Positions 13,607 to 21,683 of a stretch of 36,705 bases of DNA are shown here, piece after piece. Location: positions 1 to 36,705 of the forward strand of contig CAYZMA010000006.1 of NCBI GenBank assembly GCA_964479405.1, read 5' to 3'. Under the pieces are notes generated by a model. That model was given only the letters and a program-made list of their open reading frames with translations. It searched no databases and had not been told where the DNA came from. Numbering within the stretch: the first letter of the stretch is position 1; every line of letters begins with the position of its first letter. Both the position numbers and the translations under genes were made by a program. This DNA comes from JAMCZU01 sp964479405. Lineage in GTDB: Bacteria; Patescibacteriota; UBA1384; UBA12157; JAENIV01.

Positions 13607-14299
13607 ATGCCAACATTAACAGAATTGTTAGAAGCGGGAGCGCACTTTGGGCACAAAAAGGAAAAATCTTTTCCCAGAGCCAAACAGTTTATTTATACGA
13701 TTCGCGATAGCGTTTATGTTATTAATTTAGAAAAAACTCTGGAGCAACTTGAAAAAGCGGTAACTTATTTAAAAAAAGAAATTTCCGCCGGCAAAACGGT
13801 TTTATTTTTAGGGACTAAATCGCAAGCCAAAGAAATTGTCAAAAACACAGCTTTAAATTTACATATGCCTTATATGGTTGAACGCTGGCCCGGCGGGACG
13901 CTAACTAATTTTGAAACAATTCGCAAATCTTTAAAAACTTTAAATAATCTTGAAGAACAGATCAAATCGCCGGAATTTACAAAGTTCACCAAGAAAGAAA
14001 GAAAAAGAATTGAAGAAAAGGCAGGCAAATTAAATTTGGTTTTTGAAGGAATTAAAGATCTGAATAATTTGCCCGATGTCCTTTTTGTGGTGGACACGGC
14101 TAAAGAATTGGTAGCGGTCAAAGAAGCGCGAAAAATTAATATTCCGATTATAGGCATTTGCGACACCAATGCCAACCCAGATATAATTGATATTCCCATT
14201 CCTGCCAACGACGACTCAAAAAATACGATTAAAATTATTTTAGAAAAAATTGAAGAAAGCTTAGAAGAAAAAAAAGAAATTAAGAAAGAAAAGAAATGA
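13607..14299 (+). CDS. rpsB: 30S ribosomal protein uS2
   Basis: A 230-aa uS2. The block LLEAGAHFGHKK near the start, WPGGTLTNFETIRKS and the GICDTNANPDIIDIPIPAND block are diagnostic. A ribosome site GAGAGG lies upstream of ATG 13607. The C-terminus is a short charged tail (EEKKEIKKEKK). The stop overlaps the tsf start (ATGA). It opens the operon rpsB-tsf-frr-rseP. Confidence 0.98.
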   Translation: MPTLTELLEAGAHFGHKKEKSFPRAKQFIYTIRDSVYVINLEKTLEQLEKAVTYLKKEISAGKTVLFLGTKSQAKEIVKNTALNLHMPYMVERWPGGTLTNFETIRKSLKTLNNLEEQIKSPEFTKFTKKERKRIEEKAGKLNLVFEGIKDLNNLPDVLFVVDTAKELVAVKEARKINIPIIGICDTNANPDIIDIPIPANDDSKNTIKIILEKIEESLEEKKEIKKEKK

Positions 14300-14754
14300 T
14301 TTCAGCCGAAGATATTAAAAAATTAAGACTTACAACCGGTGCCGGTGTGATGGATTGCAAAAAAGCTTTGGAAGAAGCTGGCGGTGATTTTGAAAAAGCC
14401 AAAAAAGTTTTAGCTTCCAATGCTCAAGCAATTGCGGAGAAGAAAGCGCAGCGATCAACTAATCAGGGTTTGGTTGAAGCTTATATACACGCCAACAAAA
14501 TTGGTGTCTTGCTTGAAATTAATTGCGAAAGTGATTTTGTGGCGCGAAACAATGAATTTAAAGAACTTGCCCACAGTATTGCGATGCAAATTGCCTCAAT
14601 GAACCCTAAAGACTTGCCAGAACTATTTGCGGGCAGTTATATTAAAGATGAGGCTATGACGATTAAAGATTTAGTTGATCAGGCGACGGCTAAAATTGGT
14701 GAAAATATCCAAATCAAAAGATTTATAAGATACGAACTTGGAGAGGAAGCTTAA
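14296..14754 (+). CDS. tsf: Elongation factor Ts, short form
   Basis: Guanine-nucleotide exchange factor for EF-Tu. It has the UBA-like N-terminal domain (ISAEDIKKLRLTTGAGVMDCKKAL) and one core subdomain with NCESDFVARN, which carries the Asp-Phe pair that reaches into EF-Tu. At 152 aa it is about half the E. coli protein and lacks the second core subdomain and the coiled-coil hairpin. Its start overlaps the rpsB stop. Confidence 0.96.
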   Translation: MISAEDIKKLRLTTGAGVMDCKKALEEAGGDFEKAKKVLASNAQAIAEKKAQRSTNQGLVEAYIHANKIGVLLEINCESDFVARNNEFKELAHSIAMQIASMNPKDLPELFAGSYIKDEAMTIKDLVDQATAKIGENIQIKRFIRYELGEEA

Positions 14755-14764
14755 AAGAGGGAAT

Positions 14765-15322
14765 ATGTATCAAAGTATTTTGCGAAGCCTAAATCCAAAA
14801 ATGCAGGATGTGGTAAATAATCTGTCAGAAAGCTTGAAAGGTCTTCGGACCGGCAAAGCGAATTCTGCTTTGGTTGAAAATATTGCCGTTACCTATTACG
14901 GCTCAAAAGTGCCTCTAAAACAAATGGCTAATATTAGTACGCCCGATCCGAATTTGATTGTTATTCAGCCGTGGGACACAAATTCTTTGGGCGATATTAC
15001 TTTGGCAATTGAAAATTCCGAAATTGGTCTTAATCCTACCAGCGATGGTCGCGCGATTAGACTTTCTCTGCCACCGATGACCGCCGAGCGTCGCGAGGAA
15101 TTAATTCGCATGCTTCATAAAATGACCGAAGAAGCAAAAATTATTCTGCGGAATTTGCGCGAAGAAAGTTGGAAAGAAGTTAAAAAACTGGAAACGAAGA
15201 AGCAGATTACTGAAGACGATCGCTACCGGGCGGAAAAAGATCTGAACAAATTGATTGAAGATTTTAGTTTAAAAATTAATAAATTGCTTGAAGATAAAGA
15301 AAAAGAAATTAGGACGATCTAA
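14765..15322 (+). CDS. frr: Ribosome recycling factor
   Basis: 185 aa, standard length, from ATG 14765 with AGAGGG 5 nt upstream; the frame is open to 14738 but that would overlap tsf without a ribosome site. Typical blocks are LKGLRTGKANSALVENI, INISTPDP-type strand (ANISTPDPNLIVIQPWD), LPPMTAERREEL and a coiled C-terminal helix. It splits post-termination ribosomes together with EF-G. pyrH, usually between tsf and frr, is absent. Confidence 0.97.
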   Translation: MYQSILRSLNPKMQDVVNNLSESLKGLRTGKANSALVENIAVTYYGSKVPLKQMANISTPDPNLIVIQPWDTNSLGDITLAIENSEIGLNPTSDGRAIRLSLPPMTAERREELIRMLHKMTEEAKIILRNLREESWKEVKKLETKKQITEDDRYRAEKDLNKLIEDFSLKINKLLEDKEKEIRTI

Positions 15323-16378
15323 ATGTTTTTGACCATAATAATTTTTATTGCTATCTTGGCCATTCTTATTTTAGTTCATGAGTTTGGTCATTTTATTGTC
15401 GCAAAAATAATGAAAGTCAAGGTGGAGGAATTTGCTTTTGGTTTTCCGCCCCGACTTTTTTCTAAGAAATATCATGGTACTCGCTATTCTTTTAATGCGA
15501 TTCCTCTGGGGGGTTATGTCAGTTTGTTGGGTGAAAATGAAAAACTTAAAGCCCCGGGTTCTTATTTTTCCAAAAAGATTTGGCAAAAGATTTTAATTAT
15601 TATAACTGGTGTTTTAATGAACTTTTTGCTAGCGATTATTGTTTTAACAATTGGTTTTAGCGTTGGCATGACCCCGCTGGTTTCTGATCCGTCAACTTTG
15701 GGTGGCAAAAAAACATCCGAAGTGATGGTGGTAGAAGTAGTTCCAAATTCAGTTGCCTCCCAGATGGGTTTGGAGCAGGGCAATATTTTAAAAGGTTTTT
15801 CAACGCCGAGCGATTTGCAGGAATTTACTAAAAGTCATGCCGGTCAAAAAGTAACTTTAGAAGTTGAAAAAAATCGCGAGGTGAAAACATACGAAGTTAC
15901 TTTAGCTACCGGCGATGCGCCTTTGGGAGTAGGAGCGGTTTCAGTTACTAAAGTTAAACAACCAGTTTATAAGGCTTTTGTGACTGCCATTGTGGAAGTG
16001 GGAAAAAGTATTGCGGTTATTTTTGTTGTTCTTTGGCAAATTATACGAAGCCTTTTTACCACTGGCAATGCCGGAGAAGCGGGTGCAGGCGTGGTTGGTC
16101 CGGTGGGGATTTACAATTTTACCGCTTCGGCAATCAAAGTTGGTTGGATTTATATTTTGCAACTTCTAGCCATTCTTTCAATTAATTTAGGCATTATTAA
16201 TATTTTACCTTTTCCGGCTTTAGACGGGGGAAAGATTCTCTTTTTGGGTCTGGAAGGCATTTTCCGTAAAAAAGTCGTCCGTATTGAAATAGAAAATTTA
16301 ATCCACACCATTGGTTTTATTATTTTAATTGTCCTAATGCTGGCGATAATTTTTCGGGATATTTTAAGGTTTAGATAG
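15323..16378 (+). CDS. rseP: RseP-family site-2 zinc metalloprotease
   Basis: A 351-aa intramembrane protease. HEFGH at 19-23 in the first helix supplies two zinc ligands and the catalytic Glu20; the third ligand is Asp301 in PALDGGK. A PDZ domain lies between the helices (about 115-200; NSVASQMGLEQGNI). At least four membrane helices are visible (N-terminal, about 90-112, about 215-240, and the C-terminal pair). It starts directly after the frr stop, so the two are translationally coupled. Family role: cleavage of membrane-bound regulators and clearing of signal peptides. Confidence 0.95.
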   Translation: MFLTIIIFIAILAILILVHEFGHFIVAKIMKVKVEEFAFGFPPRLFSKKYHGTRYSFNAIPLGGYVSLLGENEKLKAPGSYFSKKIWQKILIIITGVLMNFLLAIIVLTIGFSVGMTPLVSDPSTLGGKKTSEVMVVEVVPNSVASQMGLEQGNILKGFSTPSDLQEFTKSHAGQKVTLEVEKNREVKTYEVTLATGDAPLGVGAVSVTKVKQPVYKAFVTAIVEVGKSIAVIFVVLWQIIRSLFTTGNAGEAGAGVVGPVGIYNFTASAIKVGWIYILQLLAILSINLGIINILPFPALDGGKILFLGLEGIFRKKVVRIEIENLIHTIGFIILIVLMLAIIFRDILRFR

Positions 16379-16441
16379 ACTAGGTAAAATAGTGTTATAA
16401 TATAAATAGATTCATAAATTTAATTGGTTGGTAAGAAAATT

Positions 16442-16738
16442 ATGACTAATACATTTAATGACAATAACATACTCAATCCAGAAATTATAGCTGAGCGGGG
16501 AGAAAGGATTTATCAAGAACAATTGAGAGATATTCTTGAAAAAAGCCATAAAGGAAAGTTTGTAGCTATTGAAGTTGAGGGTGGTAAATATTTTTTAGGA
16601 GATTCGCCGGAAGCAGTATTAAATATTGCCAAAAAAGAATTTCCAGATAAAATATTTCATCTTATAAGAATTGGATATGCTGGGGTGTATAATGTGAGCT
16701 GGTCTGCTGGAAGGAAGTCTTATGGATGGATTTTTTAA
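16442..16738 (+). CDS. DUF5678-like small protein
   Basis: A 98-aa protein from ATG 16442 (a TTG at 16424 is less likely). The central block KGKFVAIEVEGGKYFLGDSP, followed by EAVLNIAKKEFPDKIFHLIRIG, resembles the small DUF5678-type proteins that often precede retropepsin-like genes. The assignment is from memory. A TATAAT at 16396-16401 lies upstream. The 3' end overlaps the aspartic-protease-like gene by 17 bp. Confidence 0.65.
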   Translation: MTNTFNDNNILNPEIIAERGERIYQEQLRDILEKSHKGKFVAIEVEGGKYFLGDSPEAVLNIAKKEFPDKIFHLIRIGYAGVYNVSWSAGRKSYGWIF

Positions 16739-17105
16739 TCAAAACGGACACCCTGTTATACCAATTGAAGTTTATGGATTCTCGGAAAAAATCTCGCAGA
16801 AATTTGGAGCGATATTAGATACTGGTTTTAGTGGTTTTCTCTCTTTGCCTTTGGTTTATGCATTTAAAGTTGGTTTAATACTCTCAAGCACGGCCTCTTT
16901 TACTTTAGCAGATGGTTCAACTGATCATACTTTATTATGTTTTGGTGGAATTAAACTAAATAAACAAAAACAAGCTGGGCTAATTTCAGTTTCAAAAGGT
17001 AGTGATATTCTATTGGGTATGGAATTTTTGAGAAAATTTAATAAGCGTTTGCTGTTAGATTGTGGTAATAATATTGTTAGATTAGAAGACAAAAGCGTTA
17101 AATGA
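16722..17105 (+). CDS. Retropepsin-like (clan AA) aspartic protease
   Basis: A 127-aa single-domain protein. AILDTGFSGFLSLP carries the D-T-G catalytic motif, and DILLGMEFLRKF matches the hydrophobic-Gly-x-x-Φ-L block that ends such domains. Being half a pepsin in size, it would act as a dimer. No signal peptide is seen, so it is probably cytoplasmic. An AAGGAAG site precedes ATG 16722, and it overlaps the preceding small gene, so they form a pair seen also in other bacteria. Substrate and role are unknown. Confidence 0.82.
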   Translation: MDGFFNQNGHPVIPIEVYGFSEKISQKFGAILDTGFSGFLSLPLVYAFKVGLILSSTASFTLADGSTDHTLLCFGGIKLNKQKQAGLISVSKGSDILLGMEFLRKFNKRLLLDCGNNIVRLEDKSVK

Positions 17106-17110
17106 TTAAA

Positions 17111-17138
17111 AAATCCCCCAGATTTCTCTGGGGGATTT
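17111..17138 (+). terminator. Terminator after the aspartic-protease gene
   Basis: A 12-bp perfect stem AAATCCCCCAGA / TCTGGGGGATTT with loop TTTC, beginning 6 bp after the stop codon. The trailing T-run is short (ATTTAA). Confidence 0.7.
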
Positions 17139-17140
17139 AA

Positions 17141-17172
17141 TGCGAAAAAACTACGGTCGTAGCTTTTTCGCA
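17141..17172 (-). terminator. Long hairpin, probable terminator of the lectin-like gene
   Basis: Arms TGCGAAAAA (17141-17149) and TTTTTCGCA (17164-17172), with an inner CTACG/CGTAG stem and one mismatch. On the minus strand it follows the lectin-like stop at 17201 and has a T-run inside the arm. It may equally be a small palindromic repeat. Confidence 0.55.
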
Positions 17173-17200
17173 CTGTTTGATTTGAAATGAGTTCCGTTCG

Positions 17201-17728
17201 TTATTTCCGCCGGCGGCGGAAAGTGAGAAGTCCTGCAACTCCGCTACAAAGAGCAAGAATACTGGATGGTTCGGGGACGACTTCGATTATCCCATACATC
17301 CTATACCAATCAGGAAAATCGTTCCAACCACGCTCAATACCAATATTGTAGCCGACGTAATATTCTCCTTCTCCGCCGGGACCATTTGTATAGCTTGGCT
17401 CGCCATGATTCCAGTTGGAATATGAAACTGATTCTCCGCTTGACCACTCAAATGTCCCCAAATTTGTGACATCATTTAGCCCAATCCACAGCCAATCTGT
17501 CCCATAGTTAGCCTTTAGCCACTGTTCCTCAGCTAGGTTTCGGATTGTCGCGAGATGTCCGCCCAAACTTACCGCTTCGGCTTCCGCTTCTACCCAAGTG
17601 GGTTGAAGTATGGGAGTGTTTGTCAAGGTATAACGATACCCATTCACGGGATTAGTTGCCCAGTCGTAGGCGAATACTGGCATTGCCAGCATAGCGACAA
17701 GAATTACTACAAATACAAGCGTTTTCAT
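17201..17728 (-). CDS. Secreted C-type-lectin-like protein with PEP-CTERM sorting signal
   Basis: A 175-aa protein from ATG 17728, with GGAGG 8 nt upstream. The signal peptide (hydrophobic 4-19) is likely cut after VFA at 20. The C-type-lectin-like domain spans about 28-150: WVEAEAEAVSLGGHLATI, WLWIGLND at 79-86, and WSSGESVSYSNWNHGEP, without the usual cysteines. It ends with a textbook PEP-CTERM tail: VPEPS at 151-155, a hydrophobic helix, and RRRRK. In known systems an exosortase cuts this tail; none is in the window. It has a strong promoter, lies between a hairpin and the 191-bp repeat, and looks more GC-rich than its neighbours, suggesting acquisition by transfer. Confidence 0.88.
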   Translation of the reverse strand: MKTLVFVVILVAMLAMPVFAYDWATNPVNGYRYTLTNTPILQPTWVEAEAEAVSLGGHLATIRNLAEEQWLKANYGTDWLWIGLNDVTNLGTFEWSSGESVSYSNWNHGEPSYTNGPGGEGEYYVGYNIGIERGWNDFPDWYRMYGIIEVVPEPSSILALCSGVAGLLTFRRRRK

Positions 17729-17784
17729 CTTTCCATCCTCCAATAGGTAAAATTGTTCAGGAACATTCCCCCAAACTGCCTATA

Positions 17785-17813
17785 ATTATACCGAATAATT
17801 GGTTTAAAATCAA
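17785..17813 (-). promoter_or_regulatory. Promoter of the PEP-CTERM lectin-like gene
   Basis: Minus strand: TTGATT at 17813-17808, 17-bp spacer, TATAAT at 17790-17785, giving a leader of about 50 nt. It lies just inside the right copy of the 191-bp inverted repeat. Confidence 0.6.
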
Positions 17814-17818
17814 GAGTT

Positions 17819-18009
17819 AGTCTTGTTCAATACAAGATGAGCATGAAATAGATGCCAGTTCCAACGCAAAATGAGCATAAAAAACAATTGATATGATTCA
17901 CGCACTTTGTCATTCCAGAAAGGAGGGACTCCTTATCTGGAATCTAGATTCCCGATGTCGGATTACCATCCGACTCGAGAATGACAGTATAAACTGCGTA
18001 AGTCCTGTA
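17819..18009 (-). repeat. 191-bp inverted repeat, right copy
   Basis: Reverse-complement partner of 12901-13091 (190/191). The 17729-18158 interval holds the lectin promoter, this repeat, a CGCGATCGCG palindrome at 18034-18043 and copy 2 of the 45-bp palindromic repeat; no gene is supported there. Confidence 0.95.
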
Positions 18010-18065
18010 AATTATCATATATTTAAATTATACCGCGATCGCGCTATTATTTACTTTTTCTTTTT

Positions 18066-18110
18066 TTAACCAATCTAACCCCATTTACGAAATGGGGAAA
18101 AAATGGTTAG
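18066..18110 (+). repeat. 45-bp palindromic repeat, copy 2
   Basis: Core CCCCATTT (18079-18086), ACG, AAATGGGG (18090-18097), with outer CTAACC/GGTTAG arms that pair better than in copy 1 (9817-9861). It is intergenic here, about 50 bp upstream of proS. Confidence 0.85.
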
Positions 18111-18158
18111 GAATAAATTTGATTTTACTTTAAAAAAATAATTTGATAAGATTTAGCT

Positions 18159-19397
18159 ATGCGATATTCAAAATCGTTTATTAAAACTCAAAAAGAAACG
18201 CCGCATGGTGTTACGTCTGTCAATCAATCCTTGCTTCAAAGAGGTTCTTTCATTGATCAGCTTAGTTCCGGCATCTTTTCATATTTACCTTTAGGTTTGA
18301 AAGTTTTAAAAAAAATTGAAAAAATAATCATTGATCAATTAAATGAAATTGGGGTTCAACAAATACTTTTGCCATCGGTTAATCCAACCGAAATTTGGCA
18401 AAAAAGCGGTCGTTTTAATGAAATTGGGGATGAATTAGTCAAATTATCGCTTAATAAACAAGATGATTTTGTTCTAGCGATGACCCATGAAGAAGCAGTA
18501 ACAACTGTGGCTACCTCGCATATAAAAACTTATCAGGATTTGCCTTTTACCTTAAATCAAATTTCTAAAAAAATTCGCAACGAAGCGCGGCCAAGAGGTG
18601 GGCTGATTCGCTTGAAAGAGTTCACGATGCAAGATGCTTATAGTTTTAGCGCAACTTCGGAAGAACTTGATAATATATTTAAAAATTTTACAAAAGCATA
18701 CGAAAAGATATTTAAATTAATGAGTCTTGAAGCGATTCAAGTTCAGGCATCTTCTGGCATAATGGGCGGGTCTGACTCAATAGAATTCATGTTAATTACT
18801 CCATCAGGTGAAGACAGAATATTTCTTTGCGGTGCATGCGACTTAGCGGTTAATGCCGAATTAACCTCTGATGTTAATAAATGTCCAAAGTGCGGCGGTC
18901 AAATAAAAGAGTATAAAGCAATTGAGCTTGGTCATATCTTTAAATTAGGGACTAAATATTCCGAAAAAATGGATTTAAAATTTGCTGATAAGGAAGATAA
19001 AGAAAAATATGTATTAATGGGTTGTTATGGCATTGGCATAGATAGACTAATTGGCGCCATAGTTGAAAAATATCACGATGAAAAGGGGATTATTTGGCCG
19101 GAAAATGTTGCGCCGGCAAAAGTTTATTTAATTGATTTGGAAGGTTCCCGAGGCGAGGAAATATATAACAAATTGCAAGAGCAGAATATTGAAGTTCTTT
19201 TTGACGACCGCAAAGTTAGTGCTGGGGTTAAATTTTCCGATGCCGATTTGCTGGGACTGCCCTACAGAATAGTTATAAGTGAAAAGACCTTAAAGGACGG
19301 CAAAGTAGAACTTAAAAAAAGAGACGAAAAAGAGGAAAAATTGGTGGGGGTTGACAAAATTACGGATGTTTTTGATAATGGAAAAAACAAAGATTAA
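18159..19397 (+). CDS. proS: Prolyl-tRNA synthetase, short form without editing domain
   Basis: A class II synthetase that charges tRNA(Pro). Bacterial-type core: TSVNQSLLQRGSFIDQLSSG in the N-terminus, motif 2 with RNEARPRGGLIRLKEFTMQD, motif 3 with GCYGIGIDRLIGA, then an anticodon-binding domain (about 320-410). At 412 aa it is much shorter than the roughly 570 aa bacterial form because the INS editing domain is missing. In its place is a small zinc-ribbon-like segment with Cys224, Cys227, Cys242 and Cys245. This fits compact ProRS enzymes of Patescibacteria. No clear promoter; the 45-bp repeat is upstream. Confidence 0.95.
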   Translation: MRYSKSFIKTQKETPHGVTSVNQSLLQRGSFIDQLSSGIFSYLPLGLKVLKKIEKIIIDQLNEIGVQQILLPSVNPTEIWQKSGRFNEIGDELVKLSLNKQDDFVLAMTHEEAVTTVATSHIKTYQDLPFTLNQISKKIRNEARPRGGLIRLKEFTMQDAYSFSATSEELDNIFKNFTKAYEKIFKLMSLEAIQVQASSGIMGGSDSIEFMLITPSGEDRIFLCGACDLAVNAELTSDVNKCPKCGGQIKEYKAIELGHIFKLGTKYSEKMDLKFADKEDKEKYVLMGCYGIGIDRLIGAIVEKYHDEKGIIWPENVAPAKVYLIDLEGSRGEEIYNKLQEQNIEVLFDDRKVSAGVKFSDADLLGLPYRIVISEKTLKDGKVELKKRDEKEEKLVGVDKITDVFDNGKNKD

Positions 19398-19413
19398 TTT
19401 TATAGGAGGTTCA

Positions 19414-19644
19414 ATGAATCAAGACGACCGACAACCAACAGATGTCGCATCCGATCAAACAACAAGTAAAGATGATGCAGATGTCACCGTAGCCGACGAA
19501 GAAGTTGGAGACACAGAAGAAACAGACGAAGAGACAGAAGAAGAAGGAACAGAACCAAAAGCAGAAGTTGATGAAGAAGAGGAAGAAGATGCTGATATTA
19601 ATGCTGACAAAGATACTGACAATAAAGAAGGCAATACCGAATAA
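19414..19644 (+). CDS. Very acidic 76-aa protein of unknown function
   Basis: ATG 19414 follows a strong TAGGAGG site 6 nt upstream. The product has about 34 Asp/Glu among 76 residues and almost no hydrophobic residues, so it should be intrinsically disordered, with runs such as VDEEEEEDAD. It lies 16 bp after proS and before a terminator, so it is probably expressed with proS. The strong ribosome site makes it a real gene rather than a chance frame. The family is not recognised; an RNA- or DNA-mimic or a metal or protein chaperone is possible, but nothing shows it. Confidence 0.7.
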   Translation: MNQDDRQPTDVASDQTTSKDDADVTVADEEVGDTEETDEETEEEGTEPKAEVDEEEEEDADINADKDTDNKEGNTE

Positions 19645-19663
19645 GAATTCGTTAATTTAAAAC

Positions 19664-19695
19664 AAATCCCCCCGATATTTTAGCCGGGGGATTTT
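19664..19695 (+). terminator. Rho-independent terminator after the acidic-protein gene
   Basis: Stem AAATCCCCC (19664-19672) with GGGGGATTT (19686-19694), A/T-rich loop, followed by T and G; it separates the proS unit from uvrB. Confidence 0.75.
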
Positions 19696-19727
19696 GTTAT
19701 CGCAAAAAATGTGGTAATATCTAATCT

Positions 19728-21683
19728 ATGAATTTTAAGTTTGATTCAAAATTTAAACCCGCTGGCGATCAGCCCAAAGCAATTAAAGAATTAGCTGAAG
19801 GTTTGAAAAAAGGTTATCGCTACCAGACGCTTTTAGGTGCGACCGGTTCGGGAAAAACTTTTACGATTGCGAATGTTATTGAGCGATTGCAAAAGCCAAC
19901 ATTGGTGATTGCTCACAATAAAACTTTGGCGGCGCAACTGACATCTGAATTTCGCAGTTATTTTCCTAAAAGCGCGGTGGAGTATTTTGTTTCCTATTAT
20001 GATTATTATCAGCCTGAAGCTTATCTTGAGACGAGCGATGTTTATATTGAAAAAGAAGTGGAAATTAATAAAGAAATTGAGAGACTTCGTCACGCGGCCA
20101 CTCAAGCCTTGCTTTGCCGGCGGGATTGTGTTATTGTCGCTTCTGTTTCTTGTATCTATGGTTTGGGTGATCCGGAAATTTATTCCAAATCATTTTTAAA
20201 TTTTAAAAAAAGGGCAGTAGTTAATCGTAACGAAATAATCCAAAGTTTAGTGGAACTTTATTTTACTCGCAGTGAAATTTTGGAAAGAGGCCGATTTCGT
20301 CTTCACGGTCAAACTCTAGAAATTATGCCCATAGACAAAGAAGAGATTATTAGAATTGAATTTGAAGACAACATTATTTCAAAAATTACCCGTTTTGAAA
20401 ATTTGACGATGAAAAAAATTGTCGAAGAAGAAAGTTTTACTTTGCGTCCGGCTAAGCACTTTGTGGTTGAGCCAAAATCGTTAGAAAAAGCAACTTTAAA
20501 AATTAAAAAAGAATTAGCGGAAAGATTAAATTATTTTCGGAAAGATGGTAAATTACTTGAAGCCGAAAGATTGGAACGACGGACAAATTTTGATTTAGAA
20601 ATGCTCAAAGAAATTGGTTATTGTCCGGGAATTGAAAATTATTCGCGCTACTTAACAGGGCGAAAGCCCGGTCAACCGCCTTATACTTTGATTGATTATT
20701 TTCCCGAAGATTTTTTACTAGTCATTGACGAATCGCATGTAACGGTGCCTCAAATTTATGGTATGTTTGCCGGCGACAAATCGCGCAAAGACGCGTTGGT
20801 CAAAAATGGTTTTCGCTTGCCTAGCGCTTACGATAATCGTCCACTTAGATTTCCAGAATTTGAGCAAAAAATAAAACAAGCAATTTTTACTACCGCCACG
20901 CCGGCAAGTTACGAAAGGCAACATTCTAAAAAAATTGTGGAGCAAATAATTAGACCAACTGGATTAGTTGATCCGCAGTTGGAAATTAGGCCAACCGAAA
21001 ATCAAATACAAGATTTAATTTCTGAAATTAAAATCAGGGCAGGTAAAAATGAAAGGGTTTTGGTAACAACTATTACCAAACGAATGGCTGAAAATTTATC
21101 AGAACTTCTGCGTGAAAATAAAATTAAATCAGAATATCTTCATAGCGAAGTTGATACACTAGATCGGGTAGGTATTTTAGAAGATTTGCGAAAAGGAAAA
21201 TTCAGTTGTTTGGTGGGTGTTAATTTACTTCGTGAAGGTTTGGATTTGCCGGAAGTAACATTGGTGGCGATTTTAGATGCTGACAAAGAAGGTTTTTTGC
21301 GAAGCGAAGTTTCTTTAATTCAAACTATTGGTCGCGCCGCCAGAAATGTTTCCGGTCGTGTGATTTTATATGCTGACAATATTACCAATTCAATGGCGCG
21401 GGCTATAAGTGAGACTAATCGTCGCAGAAAAATACAAACCACTTATAATAAAAAACATCACATTACGCCGACAACAATTAAAAAATCAATTGAAAGTATT
21501 ATTGATCATGAATTAAAGCCAAAAGTAACCCCGGAATTTATAAAAATTGAAAATTTGGAAGATTTGCCAGTCATAATAAAAGCTAAAGAAAAGGAAATGA
21601 AAATTGCCGCTTGCGATTTACATTTTGAACAAGCGGCCATTTTGCGTGATGAAATTATCCAGTTGCGGAGACTAAAAATATGA
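19728..21683 (+). CDS. uvrB: Excinuclease ABC subunit B
   Basis: Damage-verification helicase of nucleotide excision repair. A normal-length protein of 651 aa. Walker A is GATGSGKT at 37-44, the DNA-inserting beta-hairpin region YYDYYQPEAY lies near residue 90, DESH at 334-337, and the C-terminal UVR motif (about 615-650) docks UvrC. A TAATAT at 19715-19720 sits 7 nt before the ATG at 19728 with a weak TTGTTA upstream (19694-19699), so the transcript is probably leaderless. The stop overlaps the uvrA start (ATGA). Confidence 0.98.
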   Translation: MNFKFDSKFKPAGDQPKAIKELAEGLKKGYRYQTLLGATGSGKTFTIANVIERLQKPTLVIAHNKTLAAQLTSEFRSYFPKSAVEYFVSYYDYYQPEAYLETSDVYIEKEVEINKEIERLRHAATQALLCRRDCVIVASVSCIYGLGDPEIYSKSFLNFKKRAVVNRNEIIQSLVELYFTRSEILERGRFRLHGQTLEIMPIDKEEIIRIEFEDNIISKITRFENLTMKKIVEEESFTLRPAKHFVVEPKSLEKATLKIKKELAERLNYFRKDGKLLEAERLERRTNFDLEMLKEIGYCPGIENYSRYLTGRKPGQPPYTLIDYFPEDFLLVIDESHVTVPQIYGMFAGDKSRKDALVKNGFRLPSAYDNRPLRFPEFEQKIKQAIFTTATPASYERQHSKKIVEQIIRPTGLVDPQLEIRPTENQIQDLISEIKIRAGKNERVLVTTITKRMAENLSELLRENKIKSEYLHSEVDTLDRVGILEDLRKGKFSCLVGVNLLREGLDLPEVTLVAILDADKEGFLRSEVSLIQTIGRAARNVSGRVILYADNITNSMARAISETNRRRKIQTTYNKKHHITPTTIKKSIESIIDHELKPKVTPEFIKIENLEDLPVIIKAKEKEMKIAACDLHFEQAAILRDEIIQLRRLKI

